NCBI GenBank assembly: GCA_947440715.1
Contig: CANETI010000014.1
Coordinates: 1 to 14,721, forward strand
DNA: 14,721 nt
Direction of reading: 5' to 3'
Origin: Planctomycetota bacterium
GTDB lineage: Bacteria > Planctomycetota > UBA11346
Positions within the stretch are counted from its first letter, which is position 1. Each line of letters begins with the position of its first letter. The position numbers were made by a program, and so were the translations under genes. Of this stretch, positions 7,421 to 14,721 are shown piece after piece. Under the pieces are notes generated by a model. The model searched no databases. It saw only the letters and a list, made by a program, of their open reading frames with translations, and was not told the origin of the DNA.

Positions 7421-9835
7421 ATGCGCCGTTCATTGACCCTATTAGCGTTGTCCCTGTCGACCATTTGCGCGAGCGAGGCTCCCATCTCGCTGTCGGGCAT
7501 CTACCCGCATTTGGCTTACTATAATGGAGGTGGTGAATGTGGCACCGGTGCGGTGGTGCCGTGGGCGGAGCGTTTGTGGGTTATCACGTATGCGCCGCAT
7601 GCTCCAATGGGGTCCGATGATAAGCTTTATGAAATAGATTCTGCTTTAACAAAAACCATTCGACCAGAGAGCGTTGGTGGCACACCCGCAAATCGCCTTA
7701 TCCATCGCGAGTCACAGCAATTGTTTATTGGTCCGTATGTCATTGATGCGCAGCGACAGGTGCGTGTCGTTCCACCGAAAGTCATGCCAGGTAGATTGAC
7801 GGGAACGGCCCGTCATTTGAGTGATCCCGCTAACAAAGTGTACATGGCGACCATGGAAGAAGGTTTTTACGAAATCGACGTGAAGTCACTCGCTGTAACG
7901 ATGCTCTATCAAGATGCCAATTCGCAGAAAAGTCACGGCGGCGATTTATTGCCAGGCTACCACGGCAAAGGACTCTATAGTGGACAGGGACGTTTAGTGT
8001 ACGCCAATAATGGAGAATTATCTGGCTTGGCGCAACGAGACCCGCGAGTAGCGAGCGGTGTCTTAGCTGAATGGAAAGGTAAAGACTGGAATATCGTACG
8101 CCGTAATCAATTCACCGAAGTGAGTGGCCCAGGTGGGATCGAAGGAAATAATGATCCAATAAATGACCCGCTCTGGAGTATTGGCTGGGATGATCGTTCA
8201 TTGATGTTGTATCTGTTAGATAAAGGCAACTGGCAAGTGTTCCGCCTGCCTAAAGCCAGTTTTAGTTACGATGGCGCGCACGGTTGGAACACCGAATGGC
8301 CACGCATTCGGAATATAGGCACGAAAGAGACCCCCGATTTAATGATGACCATGCATGGTATGTTTTGGAAATTCCCGATTAGTTTTTCAGGGGGCAATAG
8401 GGCAGGAATTCGTCCACGTTCCAGTTATCTGAAAATTGTCGGTGATTTCTGTCGCTGGAATGATCAGATTGTCCTGGGTTGTGATGACAGTGCGAAGAGT
8501 GAATTCCTTAATAAACGAGCGGTAAAAGGTGGCATTGCCGGACCAGAGCAATCGCATTCAAACTTGTGGTTTCTAAAACCCGAGCAGCTCGACCAATTTG
8601 GTCCAACGACGGCAAGCGGTAGCGTGTGGCAGTCCGATGCCATTACCGCTGGCGCCGTATCAGATCCATTTTTATTTGCCGGTTGGCAACATCGTACCAT
8701 GCATGTGATGAATGGTGATGATCATGCGGTTAATTTTGTTTTAGAAGTCGATGTGACAGGAAACGGAAAATGGAACAAAATTGAAACATTAACGGTACCA
8801 GCGCATGGCGCTCTGTGGCGCATTTGTAAGGAGCAGGGGGAATGGGCGCGTATCACAGCCGAACAAGCCTGTAAAAATGCGACGGTGCAATTTTCCTATG
8901 GTGATCAACGTGAACGAATGAAGGACCATCGATTCGCTGGATTAGCATCAATCACCGCGACGAGTCATACGGGCGGATTACTACGGGCATTGGGCGGAAA
9001 AGATCGTTCATTAGGAATTGCGGCGACGCGCATGGATGGCGCAACCGTGACCGATGTCGGTTATTATGAATTAGATGCACGCTTACAACTGCAACGAATC
9101 GATGACGCGAATAAAAATAAGACCCTGTTGGGGAAAATGGCCATTCCCAAACAGGTCGTACAAATTGATCAGGCTTCGGTATTAATTATCGATGATCGTG
9201 GTCGTCGCTGGCGACTGCCGAAAAGTGCCGTGGCCTATGATGATTTAACCACGGCAGGGCTGGTGCGCATTGCTCGCGAAGTCACCACTGAGCGCGACTT
9301 GTTTAATTGCCACGGCACCTTCTATGAATTACCGGCTGAAAATGCGGATGGTTTTGCCCGCTTGCGTCCAATTGCCTCGCATCAGTTACGCATCCACGAT
9401 TACGCGAGTTATCGCGGTCTTTTAGTGATGAGTGGTGTATTGGATGGAGTAAGTAACCCACATATTATTCGTTCAACTGATGGTAAGGCTGCCGTATGGG
9501 CTGGCGCGATTGATGATTTATGGAGCTTGGGAAAACCAACCGGCCACGGTGGTCCATGGTTGGATACCTCGGTAACCGCTGGGCAGCCTTCAGATCCGTA
9601 TTTGTTTGCTGGATATGATAATCGGTCCATTACCTTGTCGCATAAGAACGATGGTGATGTGGATATGACCATTGAATTAGATTTAACCGGCGCTGGTTTG
9701 TGGGTGCCATGGAAAACGATGACGGTGCCAACCGGCGTGAATATAACGCACGACTTCCCCGTCGAATTACAAGCACGCTGGATGCGGGTAACGGCAAATA
9801 AAGCCTGTGTGGCCTCGGGACAATTAACCTACTGA
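7421..9835 (+). CDS. large secreted protein of unknown function with internal duplication
   Basis: An 804-residue exported protein with a signal peptide (MRRSLTLLALSLSTICAS, cut before EAP) and an excellent Shine-Dalgarno (GAGGAGG, 7409-7415) 5 nt before the ATG. It resembles uncharacterised secreted proteins that I recall from Bacteroidetes and PVC genomes, with motifs such as GECGTGAVVPWAERLW (38-53), KLYEIDSAL (68-76), GGTPANRLIHRES (86-98), SHGGDLLPGYHGKGLYSGQG (171-190) and PRIRNIG (294-300). The short strand-like repeats suggest a propeller-like fold, which is an inference. Residues about 253-493 and 580-804 are diverged copies of one module: RLPKASFSYD/RLPKSAVAYD, then MHGMFWKFP/CHGTFYELP, IRPRSSYLKI/LRPIASHQLRI and ITAGAVSDPFLFAGW/VTAGQPSDPYLFAGY. 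No catalytic motif is recognised. Divergence from the ECF sigma gene makes it a plausible target of that sigma factor. Confidence 0.8.
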   Translation: MRRSLTLLALSLSTICASEAPISLSGIYPHLAYYNGGGECGTGAVVPWAERLWVITYAPHAPMGSDDKLYEIDSALTKTIRPESVGGTPANRLIHRESQQLFIGPYVIDAQRQVRVVPPKVMPGRLTGTARHLSDPANKVYMATMEEGFYEIDVKSLAVTMLYQDANSQKSHGGDLLPGYHGKGLYSGQGRLVYANNGELSGLAQRDPRVASGVLAEWKGKDWNIVRRNQFTEVSGPGGIEGNNDPINDPLWSIGWDDRSLMLYLLDKGNWQVFRLPKASFSYDGAHGWNTEWPRIRNIGTKETPDLMMTMHGMFWKFPISFSGGNRAGIRPRSSYLKIVGDFCRWNDQIVLGCDDSAKSEFLNKRAVKGGIAGPEQSHSNLWFLKPEQLDQFGPTTASGSVWQSDAITAGAVSDPFLFAGWQHRTMHVMNGDDHAVNFVLEVDVTGNGKWNKIETLTVPAHGALWRICKEQGEWARITAEQACKNATVQFSYGDQRERMKDHRFAGLASITATSHTGGLLRALGGKDRSLGIAATRMDGATVTDVGYYELDARLQLQRIDDANKNKTLLGKMAIPKQVVQIDQASVLIIDDRGRRWRLPKSAVAYDDLTTAGLVRIAREVTTERDLFNCHGTFYELPAENADGFARLRPIASHQLRIHDYASYRGLLVMSGVLDGVSNPHIIRSTDGKAAVWAGAIDDLWSLGKPTGHGGPWLDTSVTAGQPSDPYLFAGYDNRSITLSHKNDGDVDMTIELDLTGAGLWVPWKTMTVPTGVNITHDFPVELQARWMRVTANKACVASGQLTY
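8177..8899 (+). repeat. first copy of internal protein module
   Basis: Encodes residues about 253-493 of the 804-residue protein. Shared landmarks in order are RLPKASFSYD (275-284), MHGMFWKFP (311-319), IRPRSSYLKI (330-339), VLGCDD (351-356) and ITAGAVSDPFLFAGW (408-422), then VTGNGKW, TVPAHG, WARITAEQAC and FSY. The copy is recognisable in protein, not as a DNA repeat. Confidence 0.75.
9158..9832 (+). repeat. second copy of internal protein module
   Basis: Encodes residues about 580-804 of the same protein. Landmarks parallel the first copy in the same order: RLPKSAVAYD (598-607), CHGTFYELP (630-638), LRPIASHQLRI (648-658), LVMSGV (668-673) and VTAGQPSDPYLFAGY (718-732), then LTGAGLW, TVPTG, WMRVTANKAC and LTY. 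It is slightly shorter than the first copy, mainly between the RLPK and HGxF motifs. Confidence 0.75.
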
Positions 9836-9837
9836 GT

Positions 9838-9863
9838 CGTTTAATTGCCCGGTGGGCGAAACG
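9838..9863 (+). terminator. nested hairpin after the 804-residue protein gene
   Basis: CGTTT (9838-9842) pairs with AAACG (9859-9863), and inside it GCCC (9847-9850) pairs with GGGC (9854-9857) around a 3-nt loop. It begins 2 bp after the stop codon. No T tract follows, so it may be a weak terminator or a 3'-end stabilising hairpin rather than a strong intrinsic terminator. Confidence 0.4.
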
Positions 9864-10066
9864 AATCAGAGAAGCAATCGCTCTTTGAGAACGATACGAT
9901 CAGAACGTTCATGGTTGGGCGGTCATGGAATGCGCACGGCTACGAGCGTATTGATACCCTCACAACCAGTGTCGGTTAGCAGCGCTTCTCTTAGCCTGAG
10001 CGAGTCACTAAACTGGTCCGTGAGATATCGCGAAAGGGCGGATACAGTCAGGTAGGAGCACGCTCA
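9864..10066 (+). promoter_or_regulatory. presumed promoter region of the second sigma/anti-sigma pair
   Basis: About 200 bp without a supported gene. It holds an 8-bp palindrome GAACGTTC (9903-9910), with GAACG also at 9889-9893, and a direct repeat TCATGG (9909-9914 and 9923-9928). These could form an operator, but they are short and may be chance. A Shine-Dalgarno-like GGTAGGAG (10051-10058) lies 8 nt before the GTG start at 10067. No sigma-70 or ECF promoter could be assigned firmly. Confidence 0.35.
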
Positions 10067-10612
10067 GTGGATGAACGCACGTATCTTGCTGCTGCCGCTC
10101 AGGGTGACCGCGACGCCTTCAGTGAACTCGTGCGTCTGCATCAGTCACGTTTGCGTGGAATGGTGGCGCTTAGCGTGCGTGATCGCGACGACGTGCTCGA
10201 CATCGTGCAAGAATCGTTTGTTGATGCGTGGCGTGGTTTGGAACATTTTGATTCGACGCGCGAATTCGGTCCGTGGTTGCGTACCATTTGTCGGAATCGA
10301 TTAGCAAAATATATGCGCGATCACGTCGCTAAACGTTCACATGCCGTGGCCTTGGTTGATGCGGCGTTGCAGCAGGAACGGTTTACAGCCACAACAGATG
10401 AGGTGGACGATAAACGATTATTTGATCTGCGTCGTTGTTTGGAACAATTGGATCACGACCACCGCGAATTAGTGCGTCAACGTTATGCGGATGGTGTAGC
10501 GGTGACCGATTTAGCACAGCAGTTAGGCAAAAGTCCGAATGCCGTCTCGATGATCTTGTTACGCATTAAGGCAATTTTACAGCGCTGTGTCGCGGGCGAA
10601 GCCGCATCATGA
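10067..10612 (+). CDS. ECF-type RNA polymerase sigma factor (second pair)
   Basis: A 181-residue ECF sigma factor. Region 2 covers about 18-85: FSELVRLHQSRLRGMV, VLDIVQESFVDAWRGL (43-58) with the DxxQExF signature, then GPWLRTICRNRLAKYMR (68-84). Region 4 covers about 122-175: LEQLDHDHRELVRQRYADG, then the helix-turn-helix VTDLAQQLGKSPNAVSMILL (146-165). Translation starts at GTG 10067, supported by GGTAGGAG at 10051-10058; an ATG 4 bases downstream at 10071 is in another frame. The stop overlaps the next gene's start as ATGA, so it pairs with the FecR protein encoded downstream. It resembles the other sigma factor of the window only at family level, so a recent local duplication is unlikely. 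Its targets probably include the following secreted protein genes; this is inferred from position. Confidence 0.92.
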   Translation: MDERTYLAAAAQGDRDAFSELVRLHQSRLRGMVALSVRDRDDVLDIVQESFVDAWRGLEHFDSTREFGPWLRTICRNRLAKYMRDHVAKRSHAVALVDAALQQERFTATTDEVDDKRLFDLRRCLEQLDHDHRELVRQRYADGVAVTDLAQQLGKSPNAVSMILLRIKAILQRCVAGEAAS

Positions 10613-11880
10613 GCGACCAATTCGATGCGATGATAACGGGTTATTACGATGGCACCTTGTCCGATGACGATGCTCAACGTTTAGCGGCGGCACTCAGTGG
10701 CTCAACCGCGTTCGCCATGCGCGAACGAGTATTATTTCCCAGTTTGTTAGCGCAGGCATTTATTGTTGATGACGCCGTAGTGCGCAGCGTGAGTGAACGC
10801 ATCGATGCGGATCGTGCTGCCAGTACCATGGTGCGCGCCGTGCAGCGTTCCATTACCACGACGAAACGTCGTCGCCGTCCGGCACGAACGTATCAAACGG
10901 CGTGGTTGGCCGCGGCGAGTCTTGCCATTGCTTTATTGACAGCGGTTATTGTTTTAAGTGACAGTCACAAACCGCAGGTGATCTGTCACGTGACTCAGAT
11001 TGGTGACGCGCACCTGCACCGTAACGGAAGTCGAGTGGCCGTATTCCCTGGGATGGGCTTGGTCGTGGGCGATCACGTAAAAGTGTCCTCGAAAGCAAAA
11101 TTGACTTGGGATGATGGATCAATCGTGACACTAAACCCTGGGAGCGAGGTTGATATTCCGCGCGAACAAAAGCGCTTCAGATTAACGTTACGTCGTGGGC
11201 AGTTGGACGCCGATATTACGCCGCAACAGAGCGGTTTTCCTTTTGCGATCTCCACATCGAGTGCTCAGATTTCCGTACTTGGCACACAATTTCAGCTGCG
11301 CGCCGATGAACAACAAACGACCTGTGATTTGCATCACGGGGCCGTGCGAATGCTGCGTTTATCAGATCAGCAGTACGTGGATTTAACAGCCGGGCAAACC
11401 GCAACCATTGCCGCTCATCAACCGTTTATTGCCAGTCTTATAAAAACGTTAACCGATGAGCGTCCGTGGCAACCATTGTTTACTTCAGTGACTTTATCGG
11501 ATTGGCAGCAGCAACACGGCACCTGGACCTTTGTTGATGATGTGGTGCGCGGACAAAATGCCGCAGGTGGTAAAGTGCGCATGATGTCACATACGGCTTA
11601 TCAAGATCTGGAGCTGAATTGTCGTATACGCATTCTCGGAGCCGAAATGGCGGAGGTCCAAGTGGGTGACTATAATTGGTTCGTCGAAGTCCCCGCGCGC
11701 GGAACGTCATGGGTAGAGATTCATTTACGGCAACAGGGTAAGAATTTGCAGGTGACGGCAGATGGCGTTGAATTAATCCCGAAACCAGGCGCTGGCGTGG
11801 CGATGCGTCCAGGCCCTATTAGTTTTTATGTGATGCCAGGTGGCACCTTGGAAATAACGGCGGCGCGGCTCCGCCAGTAG
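10609..11880 (+). CDS. FecR-like anti-sigma factor with C-terminal concanavalin/DUF1080-like domain
   Basis: A 423-residue membrane regulator, likely the anti-sigma partner of the overlapping sigma gene. The cytoplasmic part (1-95) begins with an anti-sigma-like FDAMITGYYDGTLSDDDAQR (5-24) and ends in a basic stop, KRRRRPAR. A transmembrane helix lies at about 97-117. The periplasmic FecR domain (about 125-275) shows GMGLVVGDHVKVSSKAKLTW, DGSIVTLNPGSEVDI, FRLTLRRGQLDADI and the conserved ISVLGTQFQLRAD (221-233). Residues about 290-423 form a small beta-rich domain like DUF1080/family-16-type concanavalin folds: LSDWQQQHGTWTFVDDVVRG, AYQDLELNCRIRI, NWFVEVP, GTSWVEIHL and, at the end, LEITAARLRQ. 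The start at 10609 shares ATGA with the sigma stop. The ligand is unknown; a glycan is an inference from the fold. Confidence 0.85.
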   Translation: MSDQFDAMITGYYDGTLSDDDAQRLAAALSGSTAFAMRERVLFPSLLAQAFIVDDAVVRSVSERIDADRAASTMVRAVQRSITTTKRRRRPARTYQTAWLAAASLAIALLTAVIVLSDSHKPQVICHVTQIGDAHLHRNGSRVAVFPGMGLVVGDHVKVSSKAKLTWDDGSIVTLNPGSEVDIPREQKRFRLTLRRGQLDADITPQQSGFPFAISTSSAQISVLGTQFQLRADEQQTTCDLHHGAVRMLRLSDQQYVDLTAGQTATIAAHQPFIASLIKTLTDERPWQPLFTSVTLSDWQQQHGTWTFVDDVVRGQNAAGGKVRMMSHTAYQDLELNCRIRILGAEMAEVQVGDYNWFVEVPARGTSWVEIHLRQQGKNLQVTADGVELIPKPGAGVAMRPGPISFYVMPGGTLEITAARLRQ

Positions 11881-11890
11881 TCACTGTTTT
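11859..11890 (+). terminator. weak hairpin overlapping the end of the second FecR gene
   Basis: GGCGG (11859-11863) pairs with CCGCC (11871-11875) around 7 nt, and a TTTTT run appears about 10 nt later, past the stop codon. The distance from stem to T run is too long for a typical intrinsic terminator. Read-through into the next gene, only 52 bp away, is therefore plausible. Confidence 0.25.
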
Positions 11891-11932
11891 TATTTATCCA
11901 TTCGTTCCTTACCCCAAGACAGGAGGTATTCC

Positions 11933-13699
11933 ATGCGTTTATTATTCTTAGCGTGTTGTGCCACGGCACTGATCGGTGCGGAACGCATTAATCACGAAGG
12001 TCGTGTTTTAGGACCACAAGCCACCGTAACTTCTGCGATTCAATTTAATACGGCGCAAGCGGACGCGATTATGGCGACGATGCAAATCATGCCGACGGAT
12101 AGCGCCTGGAATGAAGATATTCGTGCGCGGCCACTGTTGGGTAATTCGGCTGCTATGATGACTAAAATTCGCAATGACGTTTACGACTCACCTAACAATT
12201 ATAGTAATCGGCGACGTCTGGTGGTCTTTCAGGAAATGAATTACGTCCTGGTGCCAAATAATCAGCCGTTGGTTGGCATACGATTTGTTACCTATCCAGA
12301 TGACAGTGATTTTAATGGTGGCACCAATCCAATCGCGACCTGGCCAGTGCCCAGTATTATGCCCATTGAAACGTGGCCTACCGGTACGGGCGCACAAACG
12401 TTAGAGCAATGGCAAAGGGCAGGCGGAGGCGATCGTCATTCCATTATGGTGCAACCAGGGACGCAACGTGTTTTTGAAACGTGGGAAGCGCAATTAACCA
12501 ATAACACACCGAATTGGCAGGCCTCAAACGGCGCGATTTTTTCGCTCAACAGCAATGCTGCTCGACCAGCGGGATGGACTTCTGGTGATGCGGCGGGATT
12601 GCCGATGTTGCCTGCTTTGGTGCGCTATGATGAATGTCAGCGCGGTGTGGTCGAACATGCCATGCGCATCGTGGTAAAACGTTCGCGACAGTCGTATATC
12701 TACCCAGCTTCGCATCAGGCGGGATCGACCACCGACGTTGACACACCTGCCATGGGACAGCGACTGCGATTAAAATCGTCGTTTGTCATTCCAGCATCCT
12801 GGTCAGCACAAGAACGAGCGGTAGCCGTCGCGTTGAAGAAATACGGTGCACTGGTAGCGGATAATGGCAGTTTCTTTTCCATCTCTATTTGCCCCGATGA
12901 TCGTTGGCCAAGCGGCTGTTGGAATCATTTTTCAACCGGAGCGGCGACGGATATTTTAGATATTAATCAATTTGATGTTGTGCAAACGACGGGGGTAAAC
13001 GAAGGGCCACGTGCGGCCGGAAAACCAAGCGCTGATGCTGGCAGTGATCAAAATGTTATCTTAGCTGCCGGTGCGGCATTGACTGGAGTGGTGAGTGGTG
13101 GCGGTAGTGCTTTGTGGAGCGTTTATCCAGCTGATGGCCCTCAAGCATCGCAAGTCCATTTTGCGAATCCTAATTCTGCAACGACGACGGTCACCTTTGA
13201 TGCGTTGGGCAGTTACACGTTATTGTTGGCAGCAAATAAATCTGGATTCACGCCGGCCTATGACGCTGTGGTTGTCACGGTCGCGGCCTCTGGTGGCAGC
13301 AACCCGGTGCCGACATTAAGCAGCATTTCACCATCATCCGTGACCGCAGGTAGTGCTGGCTTTACCTTGACCATAGCAGGAAATAATTTCTTGCCGTCAT
13401 CAACCATAACCTGGAGCGGGCAGGTGACGCTAGTACCCTTGACGGCGACGGCTAATCAAATGACTGTCGCTATACCGATATCCTATGTAAGCGTTGCAGG
13501 GACACCGTTAATCAGCGTCGTAAATCCAGCTCCTGGGGGCGGTGCTTCAGCGACACAAACGATGGTGATCGCCGCCGCACCAAGCGGGGGCGCAACTAGC
13601 GGTAGCGGCAGTGGTGGCGGCGGCGGGGGATGTGGTATTGGCGGTATGGCAGCGGTTATTGGCATGTTGTTTTCATTGACTCGCAAAAGCATGTTGTGA
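11933..13699 (+). CDS. secreted multidomain protein with PKD-like, IPT/TIG and C-terminal sorting-like tail
   Basis: A 588-residue exported protein with a signal peptide (MRLLFLACCATALIGA, cut before ERI) and a strong Shine-Dalgarno (AGGAGG, 11921-11926). Residues about 50-350 match an uncharacterised bacterial family I recognise by motif only: PTDSAWNEDI (54-63), GDRHSIMV (166-173), WTSGDAAGLPMLPALVRYDE (215-234), EHAMRIVV (241-248), PASHQAGS (258-265), MGQRLRLKSSF (274-284) and KYGALVADNGSFF (303-315). A PKD-like Ig module follows (about 366-451), then an IPT/TIG-like module (459-546). The C-terminus is Ser/Gly-rich, ending in a poly-Gly stretch, Cys567, a hydrophobic stretch (about 570-582) and R584-K585. 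That layout resembles the C-terminal sorting signals used for surface anchoring. It is 52 bp after the second FecR gene and could share its transcript. Surface-exposed adhesin or glycan-binding protein is a guess. Confidence 0.75.
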   Translation: MRLLFLACCATALIGAERINHEGRVLGPQATVTSAIQFNTAQADAIMATMQIMPTDSAWNEDIRARPLLGNSAAMMTKIRNDVYDSPNNYSNRRRLVVFQEMNYVLVPNNQPLVGIRFVTYPDDSDFNGGTNPIATWPVPSIMPIETWPTGTGAQTLEQWQRAGGGDRHSIMVQPGTQRVFETWEAQLTNNTPNWQASNGAIFSLNSNAARPAGWTSGDAAGLPMLPALVRYDECQRGVVEHAMRIVVKRSRQSYIYPASHQAGSTTDVDTPAMGQRLRLKSSFVIPASWSAQERAVAVALKKYGALVADNGSFFSISICPDDRWPSGCWNHFSTGAATDILDINQFDVVQTTGVNEGPRAAGKPSADAGSDQNVILAAGAALTGVVSGGGSALWSVYPADGPQASQVHFANPNSATTTVTFDALGSYTLLLAANKSGFTPAYDAVVVTVAASGGSNPVPTLSSISPSSVTAGSAGFTLTIAGNNFLPSSTITWSGQVTLVPLTATANQMTVAIPISYVSVAGTPLISVVNPAPGGGASATQTMVIAAAPSGGATSGSGSGGGGGGCGIGGMAAVIGMLFSLTRKSML

Positions 13700-13853
13700 A
13701 ATGTCATGGAATGAGGTGAATGGCGATGATTTCAATGTGAGTTGCTGAAGTGTATGGTTTTCCTACGTGGTAAAATCCGACGTTGAGAAAGGCGAGGGCG
13801 AATCTCTAATCTCCGATCTCTGTATTCACAATGCCATTAGGGAAACCCATTTC

Positions 13854-14564
13854 ATGCGATATCTCATACCGTTGTTTTTATGTGCCGCTATTCCACTCGC
13901 CGCTGGCGAAGAATTAGGCACCTTGGTGTTTTCCGATGATTTTTCCCGCAACGAATCACAAGAAACGACCGATGACCCTGGCAATGATTGGGCGACCAAC
14001 AGTAAATCGCGTGCTAAAGGCAACAAACAGGTCGATTTGATTGATGGTGCCATGCGCATCTTTATCCACGCGGAAGCAGACCATGCTGTTTCAGTAACGC
14101 ATCCCTTTGAATTTGTTAACGGTGCAGTCACGATGCGCTTTAAACTGGAATCAGAAAAAGATAGCTTGGGCTTAGATTTCGCCGACTTGCAATATAAAGA
14201 GGTACATGCGGGTCATTTGTTTAAAGCGACATTTTATGCAAATAAGGTTTCACTGTTAGATTCCAAAACAGGCGTCATGAGTAACTTGATTTACGAGGCG
14301 AAAAAAGCGGGAACGAAACTAACGGCAGAACAAACCGCTATGCTTAAAACCAAAGAGAAGTCATTTCCGTTATCGATTTCTGTCGGAGAATGGCATACAC
14401 TGATTGTCACCGTGAAAGGCGACACTATTTCAGCCAGCGTCGACGATAAGATAGTTGGAAGTTTCAGCTCAGAAGGTTTTTCCCATCCGACCAAGCGATT
14501 GCTGCGCTTATCGGTGCCACGTAACGTAGTGGTTGATGATGTAAAATTATACAAGAAGGATTAG
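13854..14564 (+). CDS. secreted concanavalin-like (DUF1080/LamG-type) protein
   Basis: A 236-residue exported protein. I chose the ATG at 13854, not the upstream GTG at 13767. The signal peptide MRYLIPLFLCAAIPLAAG (cut before EEL) begins there, and an AGGGA (13839-13843) precedes it at acceptable spacing; the 29 extra residues would bury the signal. The mature part shows LVFSDDFSRNES (24-35), LIDGAMRIFIHAEADHA (62-78), VNGAVTMRFKLES (88-100), ISVGEWHTLIVTVKGD (175-190), ISASVDDKIVG (192-202) and VVVDDVKLYKKD at the end. This is the usual order for small jelly-roll proteins near the DUF1080/family-16 group. No catalytic dyad is evident, so binding rather than hydrolysis is more likely. Its fold class matches the C-terminal domain of the second FecR protein. 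A 154-bp gap with nothing recognised separates it from the preceding gene. Confidence 0.75.
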   Translation: MRYLIPLFLCAAIPLAAGEELGTLVFSDDFSRNESQETTDDPGNDWATNSKSRAKGNKQVDLIDGAMRIFIHAEADHAVSVTHPFEFVNGAVTMRFKLESEKDSLGLDFADLQYKEVHAGHLFKATFYANKVSLLDSKTGVMSNLIYEAKKAGTKLTAEQTAMLKTKEKSFPLSISVGEWHTLIVTVKGDTISASVDDKIVGSFSSEGFSHPTKRLLRLSVPRNVVVDDVKLYKKD

Positions 14565-14659
14565 CTAAACGCAGCGTGCCTTTATTTGTGGCGAACAAAC
14601 TTCGAATAAGGTATAGGGATGAGGGATTGCGACTAAAATAAGATGTCTGGTTAAAAAAT

Positions 14660-14690
14660 TGAGGCACTCGATCATTGATCGAGTGCCTCA
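14660..14690. terminator. long perfect hairpin, terminator oriented mainly for the minus strand
   Basis: GAGGCACTCGATCA (14661-14674) and TGATCGAGTGCCTC (14676-14689) are perfectly complementary around one central base, and T14660/A14690 extend the stem. The + strand side is preceded by an A-rich run (TTAAAAAATT, 14651-14660), which is a T tract when read on the minus strand; downstream on + there is no T run. The hairpin may therefore end a minus-strand transcript entering from the right, as well as weakly closing the preceding + gene 95 bp upstream. Confidence 0.65.
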
Positions 14691-14721
14691 TTGCTAAAGT
14701 ATTCAATTAATGCGTAAGAGA

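Noticed and set aside
9889..9909. ECF-like promoter GAAC-13-CGTT upstream of the second sigma gene
   Set aside because: The spacer is too short for the class, and the site overlaps a simple palindrome that explains the match equally well.
9852..10055. 67-codon open frame upstream of the second sigma gene
   Set aside because: GTG start without a ribosome binding site, start codon inside a hairpin, low-complexity Ser/Arg-rich product and no recognisable family; more likely regulatory DNA.
13767..13853. N-terminal extension of the last gene from 13767
   Set aside because: The signal peptide starts at 13854 with a plausible ribosome binding site; an upstream start would make it internal.

Overview
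The window reads as an accessory, secretion-oriented locus of a bacterium from the Planctomycetota-Verrucomicrobiota-Chlamydiota (PVC) group. That placement is an inference from gene content. It rests on a DUF6797-type propeller protein, two ECF sigma factors each paired with a FecR-like anti-sigma carrying an extracytoplasmic concanavalin-type domain, large secreted proteins of unknown function, and a Gly-rich C-terminal sorting-like tail. Base composition is moderate and similar from gene to gene. Shine-Dalgarno sites are clear for most genes, and I see no transposase, integrase, tRNA, rRNA or CRISPR array.

Layout. At the left edge is a housekeeping gene, hemB (46-1032, +). Then come two secreted proteins on the + strand: a DUF6797/beta-propeller protein (1222-3567) and, after a strong hairpin at 3615-3640, a GH71/GH99-like glycoside hydrolase (3722-5041). 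The hydrolase meets a minus-strand regulatory pair head-on, with one base between the stop codons. The pair is an ECF sigma factor (6614-7180) and a FecR-LamG anti-sigma (5043-6617), whose start and stop codons overlap as ATGA. A 240-bp divergent spacer (7181-7420) follows and is packed with four consecutive inverted repeats. It leads into an 804-residue secreted protein (7421-9835, +) that contains a long internal duplication.

Next is a second sigma/anti-sigma pair on the + strand (10067-10612 and 10609-11880), again overlapping as ATGA, with a DUF1080-like domain in place of LamG. It is followed after 52 bp by a 588-residue secreted protein with PKD-like and IPT/TIG domains and a C-terminal Gly-rich/Cys/membrane/basic tail (11933-13699). 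Last is a 236-residue secreted concanavalin-like protein (13854-14564) and a long perfect hairpin (14660-14690).

How the parts may work together (inference). The two sigma/FecR pairs look like surface-signalling switches in which the periplasmic end of the anti-sigma is itself a carbohydrate-binding-type fold. The surrounding secreted hydrolase, propeller and adhesin-like proteins are the natural candidates for their targets. No TonB receptor, SusC/SusD pair, transporter or exosortase is visible here. If this is a glycan-responsive locus, it is not a standard Bacteroidetes-type PUL. The least explained items are the four-hairpin spacer, the doubled sigma/FecR-lectin arrangement and the duplicated 804-residue protein.
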